A stretch of 64,000 nucleotides of DNA. It comes from Vibrio hepatarius (GTDB lineage Bacteria; Pseudomonadota; Gammaproteobacteria; Enterobacterales; Vibrionaceae). The notes below the pieces were generated by a model. It did no database searches. It was given only the letters and a program-made list of their open reading frames with translations, and had not been told where the DNA came from. The stretch lies in contig NZ_JAATOO010000005.1 in NCBI RefSeq assembly GCF_011806575.1, positions 124,001 through 188,000 of the forward strand, read 5' to 3'. Made by a program: the position numbers and the translations under genes. Below, piece by piece: positions 19,401-26,535 of this stretch (the stretch's first letter is position 1; each line of letters starts with the position of its first letter).

Positions 19401-19499
19401 GGTGGTATTCATGCTGGTAACCGTTTAGGTGGCAACGCATTGATTGATATCTTCACCTATGGTCGTATTGCTGGTGAAAATGCAGCCAATCTTGTGTAA
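16485..19499 (+). CDS. Three-domain NADH:2-enoate reductase (OYE / FMN_bind / FAD_binding_2)
   Basis: Soluble flavin reductase of 1004 aa, numbered from the ATG at 16485, which follows GAGGAA; the frame also opens at 16419 without a ribosome site. Residues 1-365 are an Old Yellow Enzyme-like NADH:flavin oxidoreductase (YHAGR, EIHGANTYL, SPHSNRRTD). Residues about 390-480 are an FMN_bind domain whose DVISGAT motif gives Thr455 as predicted covalent FMN acceptor. Residues 495-1004 are a fumarate-reductase-like FAD domain: GGGGAG at 504-509, HHTMGG at 940-945, and NRLGGNAL with Arg980. Cytoplasmic NADH:fumarate reductase of Klebsiella and NADH:acrylate reductase of Vibrio harveyi have this plan. 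The fumarate-binding His position reads VQLMP (793-797), so another enoate (acrylate, cinnamate or urocanate type) is more likely. apbE follows. Confidence 0.9.
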   Translation: MTKLTDDIVFQSGGKLHNRVVMAPMTIQSAFFDGGVTDEMINYYAARSGDAGAVIVESAFVEKYGRAFPGALGIDTDSKITGLGKLAEAIKAKGSKAILQIYHAGRMANPEFNGGHQPISASPVAALRDNAETPLQMTQEQIEEMIERFGDAVNRAILAGFDGVEIHGANTYLIQQFFSPHSNRRTDKWGGDIEKRTTFPLAVLAKTKEVVHAHGKPDFIIGYRFSPEEIEQPGIRFEDTMYLLDKLATCGLDYLHFSMGSWSRNSIVTPEDLETLIDKYRHLQSKTLAKVPVIGVGGIAQRSDADKAIEQGYDMVAVGKGFLVEPTWADKALNNEPCAEFADIAQQEELKIPTPLWEIMDYMIVDSAAEAMKHQRIKELQSVPIKFNAGEYTAYGRGHNDDLPVKVTFSEDKILNIFVDSSKESDGIANPAFERIPQQILDGQTLNIDVISGATVSSQAVLDGVANAVDLAGGNSEALRCKAREAVEWSTKTIEETVDIVVVGGGGAGLSATLTALEKGKSVILLEKFPAIGGNTVRTGGWVNAAEPKWQGDFAALPGEKETLMQLANTPESEFVEEYLADFRTLKSQLDDYFTDLEKGKPYLFDSVELHRIQTYLGGKRTDLNGEAIYGQYDLVETLTSRSMESIDWLTVKGIDFDRSVVEIPVGALWRRAHKPKRPKGVEFVDKLSKRIQEQNGRIITDTRATDLIIEDGKVVGIKAVQADGTKLTLHVNNGVVMASGGFGANTQMIKKYNTYWKDIADDIKTTNSPALVGDGIEIGEKAGAELVGMGFVQLMPIGDPKSGALLTGLIVPPENFVFVNQQGQRFVDECGSRDVLSEAFFDNGGLVYMIADDNIRQTAANTSDDTIEREIKEGIIIKADTIEELAEKIGVPAEALSNTISRYNHYVDQGSDPEFNKSAFGLKVAKAPFYATPRQPSVHHTMGGLKIDMQARVIGKDGNIIKGLYAAGEVAGGIHAGNRLGGNALIDIFTYGRIAGENAANLV

Positions 19500-19525
19500 C
19501 AGCATATCGGTACATTAGGCCAGAC

Positions 19526-19551
19526 AGAGGGAAGCTTTGCTTCCCTCTTTA
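19526..19551 (+). terminator. Hairpin between reductase and apbE
   Basis: AGAGGGAAGC (19526-19535) and GCTTCCCTCT (19539-19548) form a perfect 10-base stem with a TTT loop. The T tail is short and broken (TTTATTC), so it may terminate only part of transcription and lower apbE output relative to the reductase. Confidence 0.65.
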
Positions 19552-19570
19552 TTCAACACTCAATGACGAT

Positions 19571-20533
19571 ATGACTATGAAAAGCTATAGCGCAAGATTC
19601 GAAATGATGGGGACCTTTATTGATTTGGTGGTTCACCATCAAAACGGTGAGCAGCTCATTAAAGATGCGTATATTCAATTAAAGGATTACGCGACTCGAT
19701 TTACGGTAAATCAAGCAGATTCTGAGTTGATGCGCGTCAATCTTAACGCAGGTATAGCGCCTATCGTTGTTGCCCCCGATCTGTTTGAGCTTATTAAACT
19801 AGGTAAACATTATAGCGAAGATGTCAGTACCCCCTTCAATATTGCAATTGGCCCTTTGGTGAAAACGTGGCGTATTGGGTTCCAAGAAGCGACGGTACCG
19901 TCGCAAGATGTCATTAACGAAAAGCTGGCCTTAGTCGACCCAACTCAGATCATTTTGAATGAGCAAGAGCTCTCGGTGTTTCTAAGCCAAAAAGGAATGG
20001 AAATAGACTTAGGCTCGATTGCAAAAGGTTATTTTGCTGACCAAGTCATGCAAAGGCTGACAGAAGCTGGTGTGGATAACGGTTATATAAGCTTGGGAGG
20101 CAATGTGCTAACGATAGGACATTCACCAAACAACCCTAATAATGCGTGGAATGTGGGTATTCAGAATCCATTGTCCCAACGAGGGGATGTGATATGTATC
20201 GTACCGTTGCAAGGCATGTCGATGGTAACGTCTGGCATCAATGAACGTTTCTTTGAATCCAATGGTCAGCGTTATCACCACTTGCTGGATGGGAAAACGG
20301 GTATGCCGATTTCAACGGATATCGCAAGTCTAACGATTGTTTCTAAGAAATCCGTTGATGGAGAGATCTGGAGTACTGCCGGTTTTCTTCCTTCGGCTTC
20401 ACAATCGATCAGCTATCTAAACACTATTGAAGGCATCGAGGCAGTTGTTATCTCGATACAAGGAGATGTGATGACCACGGATGGATTAATAGACCAACCT
20501 ATTAATTCCACCCTACTCTTTGCTGCGTCGTGA
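19571..20533 (+). CDS. apbE: FAD:protein FMN transferase, cytoplasmic ApbE
   Basis: Transfers FMN from FAD to a Ser/Thr of a target flavoprotein. It has 320 aa. Family blocks include MGTFIDLVV at the N-terminus, MEIDLGSIAKGYFAD in the centre, ISLGGNVLTIG, WNVGIQNP and HHLLDGKTGMP. Most ApbE proteins are exported lipoproteins. This one has no signal peptide or lipobox, so it should act in the cytoplasm, matching a cytoplasmic target. The reductase just upstream has the acceptor motif, so it is the obvious substrate. Start is the ATG at 19571 or 19577; ribosome sites are weak for both. Confidence 0.9.
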   Translation: MTMKSYSARFEMMGTFIDLVVHHQNGEQLIKDAYIQLKDYATRFTVNQADSELMRVNLNAGIAPIVVAPDLFELIKLGKHYSEDVSTPFNIAIGPLVKTWRIGFQEATVPSQDVINEKLALVDPTQIILNEQELSVFLSQKGMEIDLGSIAKGYFADQVMQRLTEAGVDNGYISLGGNVLTIGHSPNNPNNAWNVGIQNPLSQRGDVICIVPLQGMSMVTSGINERFFESNGQRYHHLLDGKTGMPISTDIASLTIVSKKSVDGEIWSTAGFLPSASQSISYLNTIEGIEAVVISIQGDVMTTDGLIDQPINSTLLFAAS

Positions 20534-20731
20534 TATGGCCATGCTGATAACGCGATAATTGCTAATCTATCAAATGCTGCAACTCAGAAGTGTCCAACAA
20601 CAACTTAGCTCGTTGTTAAAGAGCAATGCACCGTCAAGTCGACTTTCCCAAAGTGTCAGTTTGCGTATGATTCCGTACACTGACTTTGTTATTTAACTTA
20701 TAAAGTTAACTGAACATAGCGGATTGCCGCC

Positions 20732-21112
20732 TTAAACGGTACTTCTTTCCGCGAGTACTTCTTTTAACGCGAACATGCCATTTAGCGCGGCGGGAAAGCC
20801 AGCGTATACCGCCATCTGTAAGACGACTTCTTTGACCTCGTCTTCACTACACCCGACATTCAGCGCCGCATTGAGATGAACTTTAAGCTGAGGCGCACAG
20901 TTCCCCAGTGCAGTTAATGCAGCAACGGTAGCAATTTCACGTGATTTTAAATCCAGTGCGGGGCGCGCATAAATGTCGCCAAACGGAAACTCAATCGTAT
21001 ATTTTGCTAAGTCGGGGCAAATATCTTGCAGGCTATTAATCACATTGTGCCCCGCCTCACCGTCAATCTTTGACAGCAATTCCAAACCCAAATCAAATCG
21101 AGAACGTTCCAT
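20732..21112 (-). CDS. Carboxymuconolactone decarboxylase (CMD) family protein
   Basis: A 126-aa all-helical protein of the AhpD/CMD superfamily. It has KSREIATVAALTALGNC in the first half and HLNAALNVGCSEDEVKEVV then YAGFPAALNG in the second, as in gamma-carboxymuconolactone decarboxylases. The AhpD CxxC redox pair is not present, so peroxidase activity is unlikely. I use the ATG at 21112, which follows GGAG by 7 bases, rather than 21133. It lies just downstream of a MerR-family regulator behind a classic MerR-type promoter, so it is probably induced by an electrophile or aldehyde. The true reaction is unknown. Confidence 0.82.
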   Translation of the reverse strand: MERSRFDLGLELLSKIDGEAGHNVINSLQDICPDLAKYTIEFPFGDIYARPALDLKSREIATVAALTALGNCAPQLKVHLNAALNVGCSEDEVKEVVLQMAVYAGFPAALNGMFALKEVLAERSTV

Positions 21113-21142
21113 CGGTGTACTCCTATCAGTCAATTTGAGTAC

Positions 21143-21173
21143 ACCTTACAAGTTAGAGTTCACTCTAAGTCAA
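21143..21173 (-). promoter_or_regulatory. MerR-type promoter with 19-base spacer
   Basis: On the minus strand TTGACT (-35, 21173-21168) and TAAGGT (-10, 21148-21143) are separated by 19 bases. A perfect 16-base palindrome, TTAGAGTTCACTCTAA as read on the plus strand (21153-21168), fills the spacer. This is the layout MerR-family activators untwist. It drives the CMD gene, and its -35 overlaps the stop of the merR-type gene. Confidence 0.8.
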
Positions 21174-21526
21174 CGCACTTTTCCGTCTTTGTATAAATTA
21201 ATTTTCTCTTCCAACGCGAGCAAATGTTGTTGCTGTTGTTCAATGTGCGCTTTGAGGCATTGTTGGTGAGACTCGAGTAACTGTTGTCTTTCCGATGTGG
21301 TTTTAGCCCCCTTTTCTCTTAACGCCGCGTACTGCAAGATGTTTTCCAGCGGCATCCCTGTCTCTTTTAGCCGCTTAATAAAGCTAACCCAATCGAGGTC
21401 TTTTTGCGTGTAAACCCGGTGTCCGCTTGAGTTACGTTGAACATTCTTTAGCAAGCCGATTTTCTCGTAGTACCGTAAGGTATGAGACGACAGTTCGACC
21501 ATGCCAGAGAACTCTCTCATGTTCAT
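21170..21526 (-). CDS. MerR-family transcriptional regulator (AdhR/NmlR-like)
   Basis: A 118-aa activator with an N-terminal winged HTH (HTLRYYEKIGLL; GHRVYTQKDLDWVSFIKRLKE) and a C-terminal dimerisation coil rich in Gln (about residues 75-110). It lacks the paired Cys of metal sensors, which points to the AdhR/NmlR branch that senses aldehydes or electrophiles. AGGAAACAATA precedes the ATG. It reads into the CMD gene, and its stop codon lies inside the target promoter. Confidence 0.9.
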   Translation of the reverse strand: MNMREFSGMVELSSHTLRYYEKIGLLKNVQRNSSGHRVYTQKDLDWVSFIKRLKETGMPLENILQYAALREKGAKTTSERQQLLESHQQCLKAHIEQQQQHLLALEEKINLYKDGKVR

Positions 21527-21612
21527 TATTGTTTCCTAAGTTGAGTGTTGTACTAAGCGATATCGACAGCCAAACGTTTGAAATACCATAAGCGCGAGTT
21601 TTCTCATCGTTA

Positions 21613-22833
21613 TTACTTCAAATCACTATCCCTGTTTTGGCTAATGAGGTTAGCAAAAGGTTTGGCGGTGATCCCGTGCAGTATTAAGCTCGCTAACACG
21701 GTCAAAGCAACCGTGAGCGCAACAAAATCACCGTTTTCAAGATTGGCATCGAGCAAAATAATGGTAAATACAATACTCGCTAAGCCACGTGGTCCAAACC
21801 ATCCCATAAATAAACGTTGTTTGGCGGGGACATTGGTACCTAAGTAAGATAAATAAATCGGCAGCATTCTGACAAACGTCAAACTAAGTAGTGCGTAAAC
21901 CAGCATAGATATCGTAAATTCACCGTATATTTCTCCCACCACCGCTGCACCAAACAGTATCCAAGTTAACATCGCGAGTAACTCAGCAATGCTTTCTGTC
22001 GTCAGTACTAACTCATGCGTGTGTTTATTCGCTAGATATCCAAATAACAAACCACCTGAGAATGAAGCGACATACCCACTACCATGTAAAGTTTGCGTCA
22101 CGCCAAAGCAGCATAATGCGATAGCACCGACCGTCAGTTGTAGCCAAACCTCACTCAAGCCATTCTTTTTTGCACACCACTTAAGTAATGTCGCCCCTAC
22201 ATAGGCTATCGACAGACCCACAATCAGACCAATGCCAAGCTCTTCAACAAATATCGCCAGCGTTTCTAATGTGCTTAATGCTTCATGTGATTGGCTGGTT
22301 GCTATGGCAAGAAGTAGTAATAAAACGGGTACGCATAATCCGTCATTTAAGCCGCTTTCAACATTAAGCCCTTCACGAATTTCGGCAGGAACCTTTTGAT
22401 TGGTGATCACCGCTTTCCCAAGCGCGGCATCCGTAGCCCCTAATATTGTCCCTAAAATGGCCGCTTCCAGTATAGACAACACGTCCAACAGTACCGCGGC
22501 AACAATGCAGCCGAGTAAAATGGCACCGGGCAACCCGATCAGTAACATACGTTTGGGATAGAACAACTTTTGTTTAAGCACTGCGATGTTGGAGTGTGCC
22601 GCGTCAGAAAATAAAATCAGAGCTAACGTAATATCCGCCAAGAACCGAAGGTCATTCGCGTCGGTCAATTCTCCAACGACATCAAGCCCTTTTGTACCAA
22701 GAATTAAACCGATCGTGACGTACACTATGGGGCCAGAAATGAATGAACTCTCAACACGCTTAGCAATCAAGGTATACAAAAAAACGATTCCGGCGAGTAT
22801 GCCAATGAGTTTGTAGGTTTGTTCTAAATCCAT
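21613..22833 (-). CDS. Cation:proton antiporter, CPA1 type
   Basis: A 406-aa membrane protein with about 11-12 hydrophobic helices. It exchanges Na+ or K+ for H+ across the inner membrane. Family motifs include LALILFSDAA, GATDAALGKAV (the TDxA site between helices), NVESGLNDG with the ND pair expected for ion binding, and a C-terminal GWFGPRGLASIVF. GGAAG precedes the ATG at 22833. It lacks the long cytoplasmic regulatory tail of NhaP-like members. It stands alone, so its ion specificity is not clear. Confidence 0.88.
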   Translation of the reverse strand: MDLEQTYKLIGILAGIVFLYTLIAKRVESSFISGPIVYVTIGLILGTKGLDVVGELTDANDLRFLADITLALILFSDAAHSNIAVLKQKLFYPKRMLLIGLPGAILLGCIVAAVLLDVLSILEAAILGTILGATDAALGKAVITNQKVPAEIREGLNVESGLNDGLCVPVLLLLLAIATSQSHEALSTLETLAIFVEELGIGLIVGLSIAYVGATLLKWCAKKNGLSEVWLQLTVGAIALCCFGVTQTLHGSGYVASFSGGLLFGYLANKHTHELVLTTESIAELLAMLTWILFGAAVVGEIYGEFTISMLVYALLSLTFVRMLPIYLSYLGTNVPAKQRLFMGWFGPRGLASIVFTIILLDANLENGDFVALTVALTVLASLILHGITAKPFANLISQNRDSDLK

Positions 22834-23115
22834 TCTCTACGCTTCCTATACAAATAAGGAACGGGCACGTTAAACCCATGAACCAGTTGGAGGGGATAGT
22901 TGCAGTATGGATGCAATATGAAGGTTTTTGTGGCAAGTAGGTGTCTTCAGTACTCTAAACGATGCGAACTATTTATCTTTTTGGCTTAGAGTTGCACATT
23001 TGAGCCACAGCGGCGAGTAACGAGAATGGATGAACCTATCTAGAGTATCGTTCGCTGGCTAAAATCTTATCAACGACCTCGGACATTGATCTTACGAGTT
23101 GATTCTTACTCCGAG
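22834..23115. other. Intergenic region between antiporter and DMT exporter genes
   Basis: About 280 bases between two minus-strand genes. It must hold the antiporter promoter. Nothing else was recognised. Confidence 0.3.
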
Positions 23116-24036
23116 TTATTTTCTTTTGGTTTTATTCGCTAGCCCTTCAGTGATTTCTGGTTCAATCTTGTTGCCAACTCTGAGTTTAGACATCGCCGCT
23201 ACGTTGCCAAGCAGCATCAACAGCGCCCCTAACAGAAGAGACCACTCAAACTGCTCGTTGTACAGCAAAACGCCGACTACCGCGATCGCGGGCAATCTGA
23301 AAAAGTCCATAATCACCACGCTAGTGACTTCAGCATACTGCATCGCCTTGGTCATACAAAAATGCGCAGATAGCGCCGTCACGCCAATTAAGATCAGCCA
23401 GCCCCACTGCGTATCGACTGGCATTTGCCAACTTGGCAACGCCAACACAAAACCGATAGGGAGCTGGATCACGCACATCATAAATAAGATCGTGAAAGGG
23501 TGTTCAGTGGCAGAGAGTGACTTGGTACACGCGTGAGAAATGGAATAACACATCGCAGCACCTAACACGATCAGCGAAGCGAGATTGACCACCTCAATAC
23601 CCGGTTTGACGATGATGAAAACACCCAACAAACCAAACCCTATCGCGGCGAGTTTCGCTTTGGTTAACGCCTCACCTAAGAACAACCAAGCGATGATCGC
23701 TGTCCATAGTGGCACTGTGAACTCAAGTGCAAACACTTCCGCAAGCGGTAGCAAACCAATCCCCACAAACCAGCCATACTGCCCGGCATAATGAAATACA
23801 TTACGCAATCCGTGCAGCCTGATTCGTCGAGTAAAAATATGTGCGGTTGTTCTTGTCGCCAACATCATTAATGAAATCGCGACTAAGCCGATAACACTGC
23901 GAAAGAACAACATCTGAAAGGTGCTGACTTCACCGCTGAGCTCGCGCGCGCCGATCGCCATCAGACAGAAAGACAGTAAAGTACCCAGCATCCATAATAG
24001 AGATTTGGTTACTTGATGCTTATTCGGGTTAAGCAT
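23116..24036 (-). CDS. DMT-superfamily (EamA) transporter
   Basis: Small-metabolite permease with two EamA repeats and ten predicted helices, 306 aa from the ATG at 24036. That start overlaps the end of the GGCT gene by 8 bases; an earlier start at 24084 would overlap far more. Features seen are MLFFRSVIGLVAI, a GEALTKAKLAAIGFGLLGVFIIVKPG segment at the end of the first repeat, and the matching LLLGALLMLLGN near the C-terminus. Substrate is unknown. The overlap means it is co-translated with the GGCT-like gene. Confidence 0.85.
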   Translation of the reverse strand: MLNPNKHQVTKSLLWMLGTLLSFCLMAIGARELSGEVSTFQMLFFRSVIGLVAISLMMLATRTTAHIFTRRIRLHGLRNVFHYAGQYGWFVGIGLLPLAEVFALEFTVPLWTAIIAWLFLGEALTKAKLAAIGFGLLGVFIIVKPGIEVVNLASLIVLGAAMCYSISHACTKSLSATEHPFTILFMMCVIQLPIGFVLALPSWQMPVDTQWGWLILIGVTALSAHFCMTKAMQYAEVTSVVIMDFFRLPAIAVVGVLLYNEQFEWSLLLGALLMLLGNVAAMSKLRVGNKIEPEITEGLANKTKRK

Positions 24037-24448
24037 ATCGGCTTCGATACAACTTGACGTGCTCAAGACGGTATTCATCATCAAGCACTGCTTTCACTTC
24101 AGATTGGTCAAGCATTTCTGGTGGTTTGGCGTAGAGAAACACGTCTAGCTCTTTGCCAGATTGCAAACACGTAACCTTGATCGTTATCCTGCGATAGCCG
24201 TCTGGCTCATGGATACGCTCCAAGGCGTCCATCGCATCCAGCGCTTGGTCATCAACTTCAAATACTTGACCTTTGATTGGTTTTCCGTGCCCTTCATCCA
24301 GCACTAACCACGGAGAATGACGCTCTCCAACCAGATAAAGCGGGTAGCGTTGCTTGGTTTGAAAATCTCCCCCAACGCGAACACCTTTGTTGGTTTTAAA
24401 ATTAGGGAACCCTTGCTTAAGAGTCCCGAATACAAACACTTTATGCAC
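24029..24448 (-). CDS. Gamma-glutamylcyclotransferase-fold protein (AIG2/GGACT-like)
   Basis: A 139-aa protein with the family entry motif VFGTLKQG at residues 5-12 and the conserved acidic residue in DALERIHEPDGYRR. Members cleave gamma-glutamyl amines or act on glutathione-derived peptides to give 5-oxoproline. Translation starts at a GTG (24448) with AAGGAG 6 bases upstream. The coupled DMT exporter could remove a product, but this is only inference. Confidence 0.82.
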   Translation of the reverse strand: MHKVFVFGTLKQGFPNFKTNKGVRVGGDFQTKQRYPLYLVGERHSPWLVLDEGHGKPIKGQVFEVDDQALDAMDALERIHEPDGYRRITIKVTCLQSGKELDVFLYAKPPEMLDQSEVKAVLDDEYRLEHVKLYRSRYA

Positions 24449-24845
24449 GAAACACTCCTTATTTCGAACGCATGATAAGGATATAGAGTAATCAGCGCTG
24501 CTTCATAAAAGCAACCGCTAAAAGGTTATCCCGCCCCGGAGTGAAGACCAGTAATAAGCAAGCCAACGTTTAGGTAATAAAGACTTTGAGTGAAACATAT
24601 AACCTCGTTGTTACTGACATCCGAGCGAACGGTTTAATTGGTATACAGAATTAACCTATAGACTTGCTCACTAAAGTGCAACAAGTGGAAAAATTGAAAT
24701 AAACCCGGCATGTTAGAAATGAGTCGAAATAAACGTCGAGGTTCTCGGTTCTATAGTACTAATTGAAAGCATTTTCGAGCGGTTTACCATGGTAACTTAG
24801 TTTGGAATGCACTGCTGTTTTGCTTGATAACAAGAAGACCTGCCA
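24449..24845. other. Intergenic region upstream of HxlR regulator
   Basis: 397 bases between divergent genes. The only clear structure is a 12-base palindrome at 24784-24795. Confidence 0.4.
24784..24795. promoter_or_regulatory. Palindrome TTACCATGGTAA upstream of HxlR gene
   Basis: A perfect 12-base palindrome centred about 56 bases before the hxlR-type ATG. HxlR proteins often bind short TTAC...GTAA dyads in their own promoters, so autoregulation is plausible. Confidence 0.45.
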
Positions 24846-25202
24846 ATGAAAAGTTCTATCGTTATCGACCATAAAGGTCGTAAATCTGTGATTAACCCAT
24901 GTACAGAGCCGTGCCCCATCGAAAAAGGGATGCGCTTGATCGGCGGGAAATGGAAAGGGTCTTTAATCTATCAACTAAGAGACGGTCCCGTTCGCTTCAA
25001 TGACCTTGTTCGCCTACTAGGCGGCGCGAGCAAAAAGATCATCGACCAGAGGCTTAAAGAACTTGAGAACGAAGGGATGGTCACAAGAAAAGTGCTTAGT
25101 GAACGTCCGCTAGCGGTTAGCTACGAGTTAACCGACTTTGGTAAAAGCGCGCTGAAAATCTTAGATGATTTACGTGTATGGTCTGAGACACACAATATTT
25201 AA
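24846..25202 (+). CDS. HxlR-family transcriptional regulator
   Basis: A 118-aa winged-helix regulator. It has the family Cys and core (PCPIEKGMRLIGGKWKG), then RFNDLVRLLGG, the recognition helix KKIIDQRLKELENEGMV, and a wing ERPLAVSYELTDFG. Such proteins sense aldehydes or oxidants, sometimes through the conserved Cys. It stands alone; the redoxin gene is convergent with it. A palindrome upstream may be its operator. Confidence 0.9.
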   Translation: MKSSIVIDHKGRKSVINPCTEPCPIEKGMRLIGGKWKGSLIYQLRDGPVRFNDLVRLLGGASKKIIDQRLKELENEGMVTRKVLSERPLAVSYELTDFGKSALKILDDLRVWSETHNI

Positions 25203-25216
25203 ATCAACAAATAAAC

Positions 25217-25239
25217 GAGCCTGAAGACTTAACAGGCTC
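25217..25239 (-). terminator. Hairpin between HxlR and redoxin genes
   Basis: GAGCCTG (25217-25223) pairs with CAGGCTC (25233-25239). On the minus strand it is followed by GTTTATTTG, so it ends the redoxin transcript. On the plus strand it has no T run. Confidence 0.6.
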
Positions 25240-25252
25240 AAATCATAAGACA

Positions 25253-25792
25253 CTAGTAATCAAAAGTACCACGGATCGGGTAGTGATTATTTGGGTCTCG
25301 AATCCACGCTAAGCCACGTGTTAGCGCACCAAGTTCCGGTCTGATAAACGGATTGTTAGCCAAGTCTACTACGTGTAAATCACCGTTTTCGTTTACCACA
25401 AACAAACTTGGTTCTGAGAAATTGTGGTCGGTCTCCTGCTCGGAGCGAGGCACCGAGATATACAAACCAAGCTCTTTCATTTGTTGCTCTGATAGACCGT
25501 ATGCAATAGGAAAGCTGACGTCTAATTGCGTAACATGCTTCTGCAACTGCTGCTTTGAGTCCGCCGAGACAGCTAAGACTTCCACACCAGCATCTGAGAA
25601 CGCCTGTTTGTAGCTTTCGATTTCATTAAGATATTTGGTACATAGTGGGCAATGCTTTCCGCGATAAACAAACACCGCCTGCCACAGTCCCTGCCCTTTC
25701 GGCTTTCCTAACGTTACCACCGAACCGTCGAGTAACGTCGCTTCAATATTGGGAAACTTGTCGCCTGCTTTTAATTTCGCTGAATGTGCCAT
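25253..25792 (-). CDS. AhpC/TSA-family redoxin
   Basis: Thiol-dependent peroxidase-like protein, 179 aa, thioredoxin fold. FVYRGKHCPLCTKYL gives the active-site CxxC region, followed by VLAVSADSKQQLQKHV and FPIAYGLSEQQMKELG as in peroxiredoxin-like proteins. I start at the ATG at 25792, which has CAGGAG 7 bases upstream. The frame opens at 25861 with a hydrophobic stretch, so export cannot be fully excluded. It is convergent with the HxlR gene. Confidence 0.85.
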   Translation of the reverse strand: MAHSAKLKAGDKFPNIEATLLDGSVVTLGKPKGQGLWQAVFVYRGKHCPLCTKYLNEIESYKQAFSDAGVEVLAVSADSKQQLQKHVTQLDVSFPIAYGLSEQQMKELGLYISVPRSEQETDHNFSEPSLFVVNENGDLHVVDLANNPFIRPELGALTRGLAWIRDPNNHYPIRGTFDY

Positions 25793-25976
25793 ACCCGCTC
25801 CTGAGTTAATAAAATGATGGCTGAACATCAACAATGTAAAAACACCACACGCAGCTTTCAAGTAGTTACCTTTTGGTAACCTAATGTTGAGGAGTTTTGG
25901 CGCTTCACTTGAAAACTCGTTTTTACTGAGACTGCTAGACTTTAATTAAATGCTTAGTAGTCACTTGGGAGGGAAA

Positions 25977-26363
25977 ATGAGTTATCAGCATATTTTAGTC
26001 GCGGTGGATTTAACCGACGCTAGCCAAACCGTCATCAACCGGGCGATATCAATGGCCCAACAAAACAACAGCAAACTCTCGTTGATCTTTGTCGATGTCG
26101 ACAGAGTGGTTCTGGAACCGAAAGATCAGCGGTCTTTCGAACAACAGTTAAAAGCGTTAGTAGAGCAAAGCCACTACCCCATTGAAGAGTCTTTAATTGT
26201 GGTCGGTGACTTGCACGTTAAACTGTCTGGAATGGTCAAAGAAATGGGCATCGACTTGGTCGTGTGCGGGCACCACCATAAATTATGGAGCCGCTTGTTT
26301 TCTACTGTACCGAAAGTCGCCAACGCAGTTGAAACCGATTTGTTGGTGGTGTATCTGAGTTGA
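25977..26363 (+). CDS. Universal stress protein, UspA fold
   Basis: A 128-aa single-domain USP with the opening HILVAVDLTDAS and the closing block DLVVCGHHHKLWSRLFSTVPKVAN. It ends with the beta strand ETDLLVVYLS. The ATP-binding GxxGx9GS loop is only partly conserved (GHHHKLWSRLFS), so it may not bind ATP. GGGAGG lies 5 bases before the ATG at 25977; the earlier start at 25950 has no ribosome site. It stands alone and its trigger is unknown. Confidence 0.9.
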   Translation: MSYQHILVAVDLTDASQTVINRAISMAQQNNSKLSLIFVDVDRVVLEPKDQRSFEQQLKALVEQSHYPIEESLIVVGDLHVKLSGMVKEMGIDLVVCGHHHKLWSRLFSTVPKVANAVETDLLVVYLS

Positions 26364-26535
26364 TGTTTGATTTGCAACGCGTGTTTACAGTGTAAAACAT
26401 TGCAATGAACCAATCACCTAGCGACCAATGAAATAGCCGCGGAGTTAATGGGCACTTTACGGATAAGCTCGAAATAGAAAGAAACAAGCCGCTGACTCGC
26501 AGCGGCTGTTCCTGGGGAGGCGAAGACTCTCGTCT

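Noticed and set aside
20655..20690. Possible terminator after apbE
   Set aside because: Only a 6-base stem (GTCAGT/ACTGAC) with a bulge and a TTTGTTATTT tail. Plausible but too weak to list as a feature.
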